DNA from: Agrobacterium albertimagni AOL15
Lineage (GTDB): Bacteria; Pseudomonadota; Alphaproteobacteria; Rhizobiales; Rhizobiaceae
Direction of reading: 5' to 3'
DNA length: 64,000 bases
NCBI RefSeq assembly: GCF_000300855.1
Contig: NZ_ALJF01000015.1
Location: forward strand, 1-64,000
Position 1 is the first letter of the stretch; every line of letters starts with the position of its first letter. Below, piece by piece: positions 8,113 to 15,721 of this stretch. The translations under genes were made by a program, and so were the position numbers. The notes below the pieces were generated by a model, which saw nothing but the letters and a program-made list of their open reading frames with translations, made no database searches and was not told where the DNA came from.

Positions 8113-9378
8113 ATGACTTATCTCAAGAAGGCTCTCGCCGCCGCAGCGGTGTCGCTGGCGACATGCATCCCGGCCCATGCCGAGACCACGCTCAATGTCC
8201 ACTATCCTATGCCGGGCTTCTTCAAGGACGTGATGGACACGATCTCGAAGAAGTTCATGGAAGAAAATCCAGACATCAAGATCACCTTCGCCAATCCTTC
8301 CGCCACCTATGAGGAAGGCATCCAGACGATCATGCGCCAGGCTGGCACGGCCGAAATGCCTGACGTCACCTTCATCGGCCTCAACCGCCTGCGCATGGTC
8401 AACGAGCGTGACATCCCCGTCGATCTCGGCCCCTTCATGGAAAAAGACGGCAACATGGCCGAGCAGGGCTTTTCCGACAACATCCTGAAGCTTGCCCAGG
8501 TCAAGGGAAAACAGGTCGGACTTGCCTTCGCCACATCCAACCCGATCATGTATTACAATGCCGATCTCGTGCGCAAAGTCGGTGGCAATCCCGATCAGCC
8601 GCCAAAGACCTGGGACGAAGTGATCGCGCTCTCGTCGAAGATCAAGGCGCTTGGCGACGGCAATGAAGGCATCGATTTTCGCTGGCAGGGTGACGACTGG
8701 ATGTTCTCCGCGCTCCTGTTCGGCGCCGGCGGCCAGATGCTGAGTGACGATGAGGCAAGTGTCGCCTTCAATGGCCCGGAAGGTTTGAAGGCTTTTGAAC
8801 TGGTCGACCGCATGGTCAAGGAAGGCGGCCTTCCAGTCTTCACCAAGCAGGCGGGCGAGCAGGCCTTCGTCGCTGGCAAGGTCGGCTTTGCCTTCCAGAC
8901 CACTGGAGCGCTGCGCAATACCATCAAGAATGTCGGCGACAAGTTCGACCTTCGCACAGGCCCGATCCCGCGCCTTGATCCCGTCAACGGCAAGCTGCCG
9001 ACCGGCGGCAATGCTGCGGTCATGCTGACTCGCGACGCTAAGAAGCAGGAAGCTGCCTGGACGTTCATCAAGTTCGCAGCCGGTCCCTACGGCGCCTCGG
9101 TTGTCGTTCCCGGCACCGGATATGTCCCGAACAATGAGCTTGCCGCCACCTCGCCGGATTATCTCGGTAACTTCTACAAGGAAAACCCGCTGTTCCGCGC
9201 CGGTCTCGAGCAGATGCCGCTGATGCAACCCTGGTACGCATTCCCCGGCTCAAACGGCGTGAAGGTCACGCAGACGATCGTGGAAAACCTGTCACGGGTC
9301 GTCGAGCAGTCGGCCGAACCGAAGGAAGCGCTCGACGACGCTGCGGCGGAAGTCGAGGGCCTGCTGCCGAGAAGCTGA
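8113..9378 (+). CDS. Extracellular solute-binding protein, UgpB-like
   Basis: A 421-residue family 1 solute-binding protein. The Sec signal peptide MTYLKKALAAAAVSLATCIPAHA ends at an AHA-E cleavage site near residue 23. AGGAGA precedes the ATG by about seven bases. Features such as QTIMRQAGTAEMPDV, the central NPIMYYNADL, PTGGNAAVML and the C-terminal PGTGYVPNN resemble UgpB-type proteins that bind sn-glycerol-3-phosphate or glycerophosphodiesters. Combined with the metallophosphoesterase at the start of the operon, a phosphoester ligand is a reasonable inference, but a sugar ligand is equally allowed by the family. Confidence 0.88.
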   Translation: MTYLKKALAAAAVSLATCIPAHAETTLNVHYPMPGFFKDVMDTISKKFMEENPDIKITFANPSATYEEGIQTIMRQAGTAEMPDVTFIGLNRLRMVNERDIPVDLGPFMEKDGNMAEQGFSDNILKLAQVKGKQVGLAFATSNPIMYYNADLVRKVGGNPDQPPKTWDEVIALSSKIKALGDGNEGIDFRWQGDDWMFSALLFGAGGQMLSDDEASVAFNGPEGLKAFELVDRMVKEGGLPVFTKQAGEQAFVAGKVGFAFQTTGALRNTIKNVGDKFDLRTGPIPRLDPVNGKLPTGGNAAVMLTRDAKKQEAAWTFIKFAAGPYGASVVVPGTGYVPNNELAATSPDYLGNFYKENPLFRAGLEQMPLMQPWYAFPGSNGVKVTQTIVENLSRVVEQSAEPKEALDDAAAEVEGLLPRS

Positions 9379-9408
9379 AGACAGCGCTCGTTCACGAAGA
9401 CCCGGCTT

Positions 9409-9438
9409 GCGCGCCGCTTGCCAAAAAAGGCGGCGCGC
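9409..9438. terminator. Hairpin between convergent genes
   Basis: GCGCGCCGC (9409-9417) pairs perfectly with GCGGCGCGC (9430-9438) across a 12-base loop. It lies 30 bp after the binding-protein gene and 50 bp before the end of the convergent LacI gene, the expected place for a bidirectional terminator. There is no strong T-run on either side. Confidence 0.5.
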
Positions 9439-9489
9439 CCTCTGCACACCACAAGTGCCTTGAATGACGGGGACGGAGACTGGGGGCAG

Positions 9490-10491
9490 TCAAGGAAGCG
9501 ATCGAACAGTACCGCCCGGATTGAGCTTGAAACCCAGCGTCAGATGGCGCGGCAGAGCTGAATTTGCTGCCATGTCGAGGAGGAGCGACGCAGCTGTTGC
9601 GCCCATGCTGGTGTCGGCCATTTCGATTGTGGTCAAGGGCGGATCCATCAGTCGCCCGATGGCGATCCCGTCAAATCCCGCGACAGAAATGTCATCCGGC
9701 ACCTGCAGCTTTTCCCGTCTCACTGCGCTAATCACACCGAGCGCCAAAAGATCGTTGGAGGCAATGATGGCGGTCGGCCGATAGAGCGACAGAACCCCTG
9801 AAAGATCCATCTCGCCGTAACCCGTCGCGAAAGAGACTTGTAGGGCGTCCGCAATCTCCAGACCGGCTTCTTGCATGGCGTCGCAATAGCCTTCAAAGCG
9901 CGCTCGGGCCCGGTCGGAGCTCTCAAAGCGGCCGGATACAAACAGGATCCGGCGATGCCCATGATGGATGAGGTGGTTGGCAAGCTCTTTTCCAGCACGT
10001 CTATTGTCCGTGGTGACGGCGGCCTTGAAGCGTGATGTTGGCTGGTTGTGGAGAAGGACAGTCGGCGGCAGATCTGCAGACAAGGTCGATTGGCTGACCA
10101 GGGGATTGCAAAGGGTGATGATGAGGCCCGTTGGAATTTCGGCCAGAAGGGCTTCGATCGCATCGGGTTCACGGGCCGGGTCGTAGTCGGACTGGGCAAT
10201 TAGAACGCCATGTCCGGCGACCCGCATGCGGCTCTGGATGCCAGACAATGACGCGGCAAAGACGGGGTTGCTGATGCTGGGGATCAATACGCCGACGACC
10301 GGGCGACGGCGATTTGCGGCAGTGCTTCCCTCGACCTTTTGATATCCAAGCTCACGTGCCGCCTTGCGGACACGTCTGTGCATGGCTTCACTGACCGGGC
10401 CGCTGCGGTTCAGCACACGGCTGACAGTGGCCATGGAGCACCCGGCCCGGGAGGCGATTTCCTCGATCGTCGACATCTTCTCATCGCTCAC
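9490..10491 (-). CDS. LacI-family transcriptional regulator
   Basis: A 333-residue LacI/GalR regulator. The N-terminal helix-turn-helix and hinge are typical (TIEEIASRAGCSMATVSRVLNRSG, about residues 7-30). The rest is a periplasmic-binding-protein-like effector domain (VVGVLIPSISNPVF, then VAGFDGIAIGRLMDPPLTTIE). It is convergent with the Ugp-like operon and probably represses it when the substrate is absent; that link rests only on adjacency. A second possible start lies five codons downstream. Confidence 0.92.
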   Translation of the reverse strand: MSDEKMSTIEEIASRAGCSMATVSRVLNRSGPVSEAMHRRVRKAARELGYQKVEGSTAANRRRPVVGVLIPSISNPVFAASLSGIQSRMRVAGHGVLIAQSDYDPAREPDAIEALLAEIPTGLIITLCNPLVSQSTLSADLPPTVLLHNQPTSRFKAAVTTDNRRAGKELANHLIHHGHRRILFVSGRFESSDRARARFEGYCDAMQEAGLEIADALQVSFATGYGEMDLSGVLSLYRPTAIIASNDLLALGVISAVRREKLQVPDDISVAGFDGIAIGRLMDPPLTTIEMADTSMGATAASLLLDMAANSALPRHLTLGFKLNPGGTVRSLP

Positions 10492-11125
10492 TTCAATAGA
10501 CGCATGGCGGCCGGCCGGGATGCAACCTTTAGCACCACTCGATGATGCTCTGACGAAGGCCGCAACCGGCTGCGTCGGCTATCACCCGATCAAATGGGTT
10601 CCCATCAGTTCAGATGGACGTCGCGCGAGCAAGCCTCCATCCGTCTGCTCAACCTTCCTCAATGGCCTCAGCCATCTGGCTTTACGTCGCCGACCGTGAC
10701 TGGAGTGTGACATCACCGGACCGCCCATCAAGCCGCAGATGGGCGCTAAAGTGATGATGACGCATCGTTGCGGGACGCCGCGACGCGTAGCGTCAAAAGG
10801 AGATATGAATTTCCAAGGTTGGAGGCTGGAATGGGGCCGCGAGCGGACCGTCCAGTCCTGGGGGTGGGATGAGATAGCTGCCATAGAGCGCGGGCGACCC
10901 CAATGACCGCGTCCGACCCCCTCGTCGCCATTCCAATGTCTCCGTCGGGTTCTCGGAAGCCGCCGTTCCCCTTCGGCTAATCGTCAGCGTGATCGGGGCC
11001 GGAGACGGATTATCGTTCTACCGCCATCAGATCGCCTACGCAATTGGACGAAGAACGGACGTCTTTCCCACGGCGATGGAGCAGCGCAGATCTAGGCACT
11101 CCAGATAGCTGACGCGCGGCTGCCA
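10492..11125. other. Intergenic region between lacI-type and hxlR-type genes
   Basis: About 630 bp with no gene I can support firmly. A 33-codon frame with a good ribosome binding site (10805-10906) is listed separately. Other frames lack start signals and recognisable products. The left part should contain the promoter of the LacI-type gene. Confidence 0.5.
10805..10906 (+). CDS. Possible 33-residue small protein
   Basis: A short frame starting MNFQGWRLEWGRE and ending IAAIERGRPQ, preceded by AAAAGGAGAT at the ideal distance from the ATG. It is unusually rich in Trp (five of 33). I do not recognise it; it may be a real small protein or the tail of a decayed gene. Confidence 0.25.
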   Translation: MNFQGWRLEWGRERTVQSWGWDEIAAIERGRPQ

Positions 11126-11142
11126 GAAAGTGCTACACTTTC
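11126..11142. promoter_or_regulatory. Palindromic operator before the HxlR-type gene
   Basis: GAAAGTGCTACACTTTC is a perfect 7-3-7 inverted repeat, 55 bp upstream of the HxlR-type start. HxlR proteins are dimers that bind such palindromes and often control their own gene, so this is a likely autoregulatory site. Confidence 0.5.
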
Positions 11143-11196
11143 AGGACTGGACGCCAACAAACGCCGCATTAAGAATGGTTTCTTTGGGAGGTAATC

Positions 11197-12018
11197 ATGT
11201 CTTCCGACTGCTATGACAGCTTTTGCCCCGTGGCCAAAGCTTGCGACATCATCGAACCCCGCTGGACACTGCTGATCCTCTGTGAACTGTCGCACGGCGC
11301 CACGCGCTTCAACGAGATCCGCCGCGGTGTGCCCGGTATCTCTCCTACTCTCCTGTCGAAACGCCTGAAGGAAATGGAACACCACGGCCTGGTTCGTCGT
11401 GTGGAAAGCGATGCCGGTGAGCCGGGCTACACCACGACCCCCATGGCCGACGAATTGAAGCCCGTGGTGCAGGCTTTAGGCAAATGGGCGCATCGAAATA
11501 TCGACAAGGAAGTCTCCCTAACCAAACTCGATGCGCGTCTGTTGATGTGGAACATGCGCCAGAAGATCGATACCACCGCCATCCCGCGTGGCAAGACGAC
11601 GGTTATCCAGTTCACCTATCCGGAATTGATCGAGAGCGAACGGCACTATTGGCTCGTCGCTCGTCCGGGCCAGCCCGTCGATCTCTGCCTGCTCGATCCA
11701 GGCCACGACGTCGATCTGTTCATCAGGGCCGACCTGAAGGCGATGACCTCGGCATGGATGGGATGGTCGACTCTGCACAGTGAAATCGATGCAAACTCTA
11801 TCGTCTTGATCGGCGACCGCAAGTTAATTGCCACGCTGGATACATGGATGGTGCGTAGCAGCTATGCGCCCGCTCCGGAGCACCAGGCTGCAGCCAGAGA
11901 GACCGCTTCACAATCTGTATCGGTTCGCTCCATTTCCTGCACTATCTGGCCGGTCGAAACAGTGATTGGTTGGTCTCGTTCAAACCACGAAAGGAGACCC
12001 CCATGGATGCCAATGTGA
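11197..12018 (+). CDS. HxlR-family regulator with SCP2-like C-terminal domain
   Basis: A 273-residue protein with GGGAGG seven bases before the ATG. Residues 1-110 are a winged-helix HxlR domain (CPVAKACDIIEPRWTLLILCEL, then GISPTLLSKRLKEMEHHGLV). Residues about 130-225 (VDLCLLDPGHDVDLFIRADL, then SIVLIGDRKLIATLDTW) look like the sterol-carrier-type (SCP2) ligand domain found on some longer HxlR proteins. The last 45 or so residues run into the ribosome binding site and start of the methyltransferase gene and look non-native, which suggests a lost stop codon or a small 3' frameshift. It may respond to a lipophilic ligand. Confidence 0.85.
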   Translation: MSSDCYDSFCPVAKACDIIEPRWTLLILCELSHGATRFNEIRRGVPGISPTLLSKRLKEMEHHGLVRRVESDAGEPGYTTTPMADELKPVVQALGKWAHRNIDKEVSLTKLDARLLMWNMRQKIDTTAIPRGKTTVIQFTYPELIESERHYWLVARPGQPVDLCLLDPGHDVDLFIRADLKAMTSAWMGWSTLHSEIDANSIVLIGDRKLIATLDTWMVRSSYAPAPEHQAAARETASQSVSVRSISCTIWPVETVIGWSRSNHERRPPWMPM

Positions 12019-12848
12019 CCACCACTTCGGTTCCCAATGCCAATAAGGCGCTCTGGGAAAAGGGTGACTTCACGCGTATTGCCGCTGCGATGCGCGAGAG
12101 CGGTGAGGCCCTCGTTAAATCGCTCGGCGTCGAAAATGGCATAAGGGTGCTGGACCTCGGTTGCGGGGACGGTACTACCGCGATACCCGCGGCGCAGGCC
12201 GGCGCGAGTGTTGTGGGCGTGGACATTGCCCGCAATCTTGTCGCCGCAGGCAATGCCCGTGCCAAGGCCCTACAGCTTTCCAACATTCGCTTCGAAGAGG
12301 GCGACGCGAGCGATCTGGTCAACCTCGAAGACAGGGGATTCGACGTCGTCGTCTCGATCTTCGGCGCCATGTTCGCACCCAGGCCCGCCGATGTAGCGAA
12401 AGAAATGGTGCGCGTCACCAAGCCCGGTGGCAGGATCGTCATGGGCAATTGGATTCCCGGCGACCCTACCCTCGTGGCGCAGATACTCAGGATAAGCTCG
12501 ACCTATTCAGCGCCGCCGCCGGAAGGCTTCGTCAGTCCGATGACCTGGGGCGTGGAAGCCAATGTGATCGAGCGCTTCGAAGCCGCCGGCATTCCTCCTG
12601 GAAACATCACCTGTGAGAAAGATACTTACACGTTCAATTACCCGGGCCCGGCTACGAATTTCCTCGGTCAGTTCCGCGATTTCTATGGTCCGACCATGAA
12701 TGCCTTCGAGGCCGCGGCCAGGACTGGAAAGGGCGAGGAATTGCAGAATGAGCTTGATCTGCTGTTCAACCGGCAGAACCAGGCCCGGACCAATGACGCC
12801 ACGAAGATCCTCGCCTCGTTCTTGCGGGTCACCGTTCGGGTGCCGTAG
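12003..12848 (+). CDS. Class I SAM-dependent methyltransferase
   Basis: A 281-residue methyltransferase. AAGGAG precedes ATG 12003, which overlaps the end of the HxlR-type gene by 16 bp, so the two are probably co-transcribed. Motif I is VLDLGCGDGTTAIPAA (about residue 45), the acidic residue that binds the SAM ribose follows in VVGVDIA, and motif II/III are seen as FDVVVSIFGAMFAPRP and VTKPGGRIVMGNW. It resembles UbiE/Methyltransf_11-type enzymes. The substrate is unknown; similar pairs of regulator and methyltransferase are common in rhizobia. Confidence 0.88.
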   Translation: MDANVTTTSVPNANKALWEKGDFTRIAAAMRESGEALVKSLGVENGIRVLDLGCGDGTTAIPAAQAGASVVGVDIARNLVAAGNARAKALQLSNIRFEEGDASDLVNLEDRGFDVVVSIFGAMFAPRPADVAKEMVRVTKPGGRIVMGNWIPGDPTLVAQILRISSTYSAPPPEGFVSPMTWGVEANVIERFEAAGIPPGNITCEKDTYTFNYPGPATNFLGQFRDFYGPTMNAFEAAARTGKGEELQNELDLLFNRQNQARTNDATKILASFLRVTVRVP

Positions 12849-13009
12849 GTTTCAGGCGCCACGTCCGATTGGCGCGGACGAGGTGTTTCACTACCGATCA
12901 GATCGGCAGCTTACAGAAATTTCAAAAGACGACCGAACGACCAAAATGAAGGCGCAAAGCTGTCGCGCGAACGTGTCCGCTTCAACCCCGGCTTGACGCT
13001 CCCGAGCGG

Positions 13010-13090
13010 AAATAATTGCCACTCTCCCGCCATGTTGACGTCGGCCAAAGCCAGGGCACAAAGATGACGTCCACGGTTGCTCGCGGCAGG
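13010..13090. repeat. Dispersed imperfect repeat, copy 1
   Basis: About 80 bp (core CATGTTGACGTCGGCCAAAG, then AGGGCACAAAGATGACGTCC and GCTCGCGGC) resembles 20114-20195 by eye at most positions. It sits in the 331-bp gene-free stretch 12849-13179 between the methyltransferase and the AGE-family gene. It may be the end of a lost insertion sequence. Nothing else was recognised in the stretch. Confidence 0.55.
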
Positions 13091-13179
13091 AAAACAGAGG
13101 AAATCAAAGACTATTTTTCTGAGACACTGAAATCACGTCAGAATCCAGACTCCGAGCCAACTTATCTTTTTCATATTTT

Positions 13180-14325
13180 TCAGCCACATAGATGGCCGAC
13201 GCCAGAGGCAACCGGATCCGCGACGGCCGTCCAAAGGTGATAGAGCGAGCTTGCCGGGATCGTGCGAGCAGTCGGCACCTCGTTGAGGTCGAGACAGTCA
13301 TGCCAGCAACCGCGTGGCACGCCCGTCATGTAAGCAGCAAGGATTGCGGCGGCGACGTCGTCCGCCTCCGTCCGATATCCCGGAAAGCCAAGTCGCTCGT
13401 GGAGCGCCATGAACGCCTTGAGCATCTCCACCTGCGGCCACAGGCGCCGTGACGGGCTGATCGGCTTACCTACGGATACGGTATCGACCAGGAAAAGCGA
13501 GCCCGGCGTGCGCCCGACGGCCAGCGCGGTCGAGAACAGGTCCAGGCATATCTTGGTGTTATCGCTGCGCGCGAGACTGTCGTGACGGGTCGCCAACCAG
13601 ACCCACTCGCACATGTGGCCTGGCTCCAGCCGATCGGATCCGTATCGCTCGGCAAGTTCCCATTTGGGGCCGAAAAATTCGTGAAGCGGCCCATTCGGTG
13701 CGACAAGAAAATGCGATCGCAACAGTGCAAAGGCCTTGCCTTCCGACCTCATATGCTTGGGGGTCCGGTTGTTCTCGCACAAGGCCAGTGTCGCTTCGAG
13801 GTAATGCATGTGCGGGTTCTGGCGGCGAGGAAGCGTGCCGTTGCTATCTTCCGCCCAGCCACCAAAGGGGTCGGTCAGGGTCCGGTCGACCGCCAGGATC
13901 GTCTGTTCGATCTGGTGTCGGTAGACATCCTTGCCGGTCGCCGTCAGCAGCCAGGAGAGCGCGAGCAGCACGCAGGCATTGTCGTAGAGATCGCGAACCG
14001 GATCGGTGACGAGCTCGGTATGGCGGTTGAAGCTTCTCGTATAGCCACCACGCTTCCCCCTGACCCAGGCGACGCGGTGCAGGTTGGCGAAGGCCCGTTC
14101 TGCCATGGCGAGAGAGGCAGAAGGGGCAAGGCCGAGGTGGGATGCATGGGCGTGCACATAGATCTGACGGGCCACGGTTCGGGTCCGCACCTCACCTGCT
14201 TCCTGCGGCGCCCCATCCAGCTCCAGATATTCGACGAATTGGCCGCACGTCTCGTCGAAGCCGGATTTGCTCCAGGTGGGAAGAATGTCCTCGAGGAAGA
14301 CGCGTTTCAATTGCTGGACGCTCAT
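13180..14325 (-). CDS. AGE-family epimerase/isomerase
   Basis: A 381-residue N-acylglucosamine 2-epimerase (AGE) family protein with the (alpha/alpha) toroid pattern. Characteristic pieces are RQIYVHAHA (residues about 50-60), a GGYTRSFNR turn, DLYDNACVLLALSWL, the block GGWAEDSNGTLPRRQNPHMHYLEATLAL and the late GHMCEWVWLA. Members interconvert mannose/glucose/fructose, GlcNAc/ManNAc or epimerise the reducing end of mannosyl disaccharides. It is last in a minus-strand operon after a GH130 enzyme and a glycosyltransferase, so a mannose-related step is plausible. Forty bp separate it from the GH130 gene. Confidence 0.87.
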   Translation of the reverse strand: MSVQQLKRVFLEDILPTWSKSGFDETCGQFVEYLELDGAPQEAGEVRTRTVARQIYVHAHASHLGLAPSASLAMAERAFANLHRVAWVRGKRGGYTRSFNRHTELVTDPVRDLYDNACVLLALSWLLTATGKDVYRHQIEQTILAVDRTLTDPFGGWAEDSNGTLPRRQNPHMHYLEATLALCENNRTPKHMRSEGKAFALLRSHFLVAPNGPLHEFFGPKWELAERYGSDRLEPGHMCEWVWLATRHDSLARSDNTKICLDLFSTALAVGRTPGSLFLVDTVSVGKPISPSRRLWPQVEMLKAFMALHERLGFPGYRTEADDVAAAILAAYMTGVPRGCWHDCLDLNEVPTARTIPASSLYHLWTAVADPVASGVGHLCG

Positions 14326-14365
14326 GGCCGGTCATCTGGTGGGGCGGCCCACCTACGCTTCGCAT

Positions 14366-15721
14366 TCATAAGGCTGCTCCGATGGGATGCATCGATTCCA
14401 GAAGCCTGCTGATCTTGATCGTGGTGAAGTTGGAATAGGTATCGGAGACGGCATATGGCAGCGCGATCAGATCGCCATGCCGCATGGCACCGCAGGAATA
14501 GACGACGTTCGGCACATAGCCCTCGCGCTCTGTCGGTTCGGGTTGTAGCAGCGGCTCGACCGTCCGCGACAGGATGATGCTCGGGTCATGCTTGTCGAGC
14601 AGCGTCACCCCGATCGCATAGCGCCGCATCGGCCCCACACCATGGGTGAACAAGAGCCATCCCTCGTCGATCTCGACAGGGGAGCCGCAATTGCCGATCT
14701 GGACAAACTGCCAGGCGAATTCCGGCTTCATCAGGAGACGTCCCTCATCCCATTGATGCAGGTCGTCTGAATAGAGCAGGAAGAGGTTTTCGCTGTCCTG
14801 CCGGGCGATCATCGCATAGCGGCCATCGATGCGCCGGGGAAAGAGCGCCATGCCCTTGTTGCGGGCAGCAGGTCCCCGCAGCGGCGTCAGGGTGAAGTTC
14901 AGGAAGTCGGTGGTTTCCAGAAGCTCGGAGCGGATGGATGAGCCGCTATAGGCGGTGTAGCTCGCGAAGTAGATCGTTGCGCCCTCGTCGTCGAAGGCGA
15001 CGAAACGGGCGTCCTCGATGCCGTTCGACTGCGCCTCGGTCACTGGAAAGATGACCCGTTCGCTGAGGTCACTTTCGGCCTTGAAGCTCAGGCCGATGCA
15101 GCCGGCGGGCGCCAGGCCGTCGCTCGCATGGATATCCGGCAGACCTGCCAGTTGCGTCGGCGCATCGATGGTGACGCCCCCCTCGGCGTCGATCACGCCG
15201 GAGCGGAAGGTGAGCGAGGAGATGTGCCCCTCGCCGACAGCCCTCAGACTGATGATCAGCCGGCGGCTCCCTTCTGCCACGCCGGACTGATCCGGATGCG
15301 GCACGATGCTCGGATTGAACAGAGCGGCGGACTCGAAGGAATACTCGTTCATGAAATAGGCGCCGACCAGTTGTCTTTGCTGCTGGCTGAAGCGCTGGTG
15401 GTGCTGAAAAGCATCCTCCATCGCGTCGGCCCGCAGTTCGAACTGGCGCAGCAGGTTGCGGTGCCTGCCATCGAAATTGGCGAGGATGTCGCGCAATTGA
15501 TTGGCCGTGGCCGTGGGATCCAGCGAGAGGACGCGATCGACGATTTCATTCGCCCGCGACTTGTCGCGTGGATTGAGATGACGAGGTTCGGTCGACGGCT
15601 TGAACGGCCGCACGATAACGCGCGTCGGATCGGGCCTCAGATAGAGGGCCTGCCGGTTGAGAAGACTGGACTGGAGCAAGACTGATCCTTCGTGATTCTC
15701 GGCATGACTGGAGCGGCTCAT
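14366..15721 (-). CDS. GH130-family glycosidase/phosphorylase
   Basis: A 451-residue protein of the five-bladed beta-propeller GH130 family (beta-mannosyl phosphorylases and beta-1,2-mannosidases). Recognised blocks are ESAALFNPSIVPHP, the catalytic-region IEDARFVAFDD and YTAYSG, then KGMALFPRRIDGRYAMIARQD and GNCGSPVEIDEGWLLFTHGV. An N-terminal helical extension of about 110 residues precedes the propeller. ATG 15721 overlaps the stop of the glycosyltransferase (ATGA), so translation is coupled. The coupling suggests that it acts on the glycan made by its neighbour, or trims or recycles it by phosphorolysis. Confidence 0.88.
   Translation of the reverse strand: MSRSSHAENHEGSVLLQSSLLNRQALYLRPDPTRVIVRPFKPSTEPRHLNPRDKSRANEIVDRVLSLDPTATANQLRDILANFDGRHRNLLRQFELRADAMEDAFQHHQRFSQQQRQLVGAYFMNEYSFESAALFNPSIVPHPDQSGVAEGSRRLIISLRAVGEGHISSLTFRSGVIDAEGGVTIDAPTQLAGLPDIHASDGLAPAGCIGLSFKAESDLSERVIFPVTEAQSNGIEDARFVAFDDEGATIYFASYTAYSGSSIRSELLETTDFLNFTLTPLRGPAARNKGMALFPRRIDGRYAMIARQDSENLFLLYSDDLHQWDEGRLLMKPEFAWQFVQIGNCGSPVEIDEGWLLFTHGVGPMRRYAIGVTLLDKHDPSIILSRTVEPLLQPEPTEREGYVPNVVYSCGAMRHGDLIALPYAVSDTYSNFTTIKISRLLESMHPIGAAL

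Noticed and set aside
8077-9228. 383-codon minus-strand open frame
   Set aside because: Antisense to the binding-protein gene, which has a signal peptide and family motifs.
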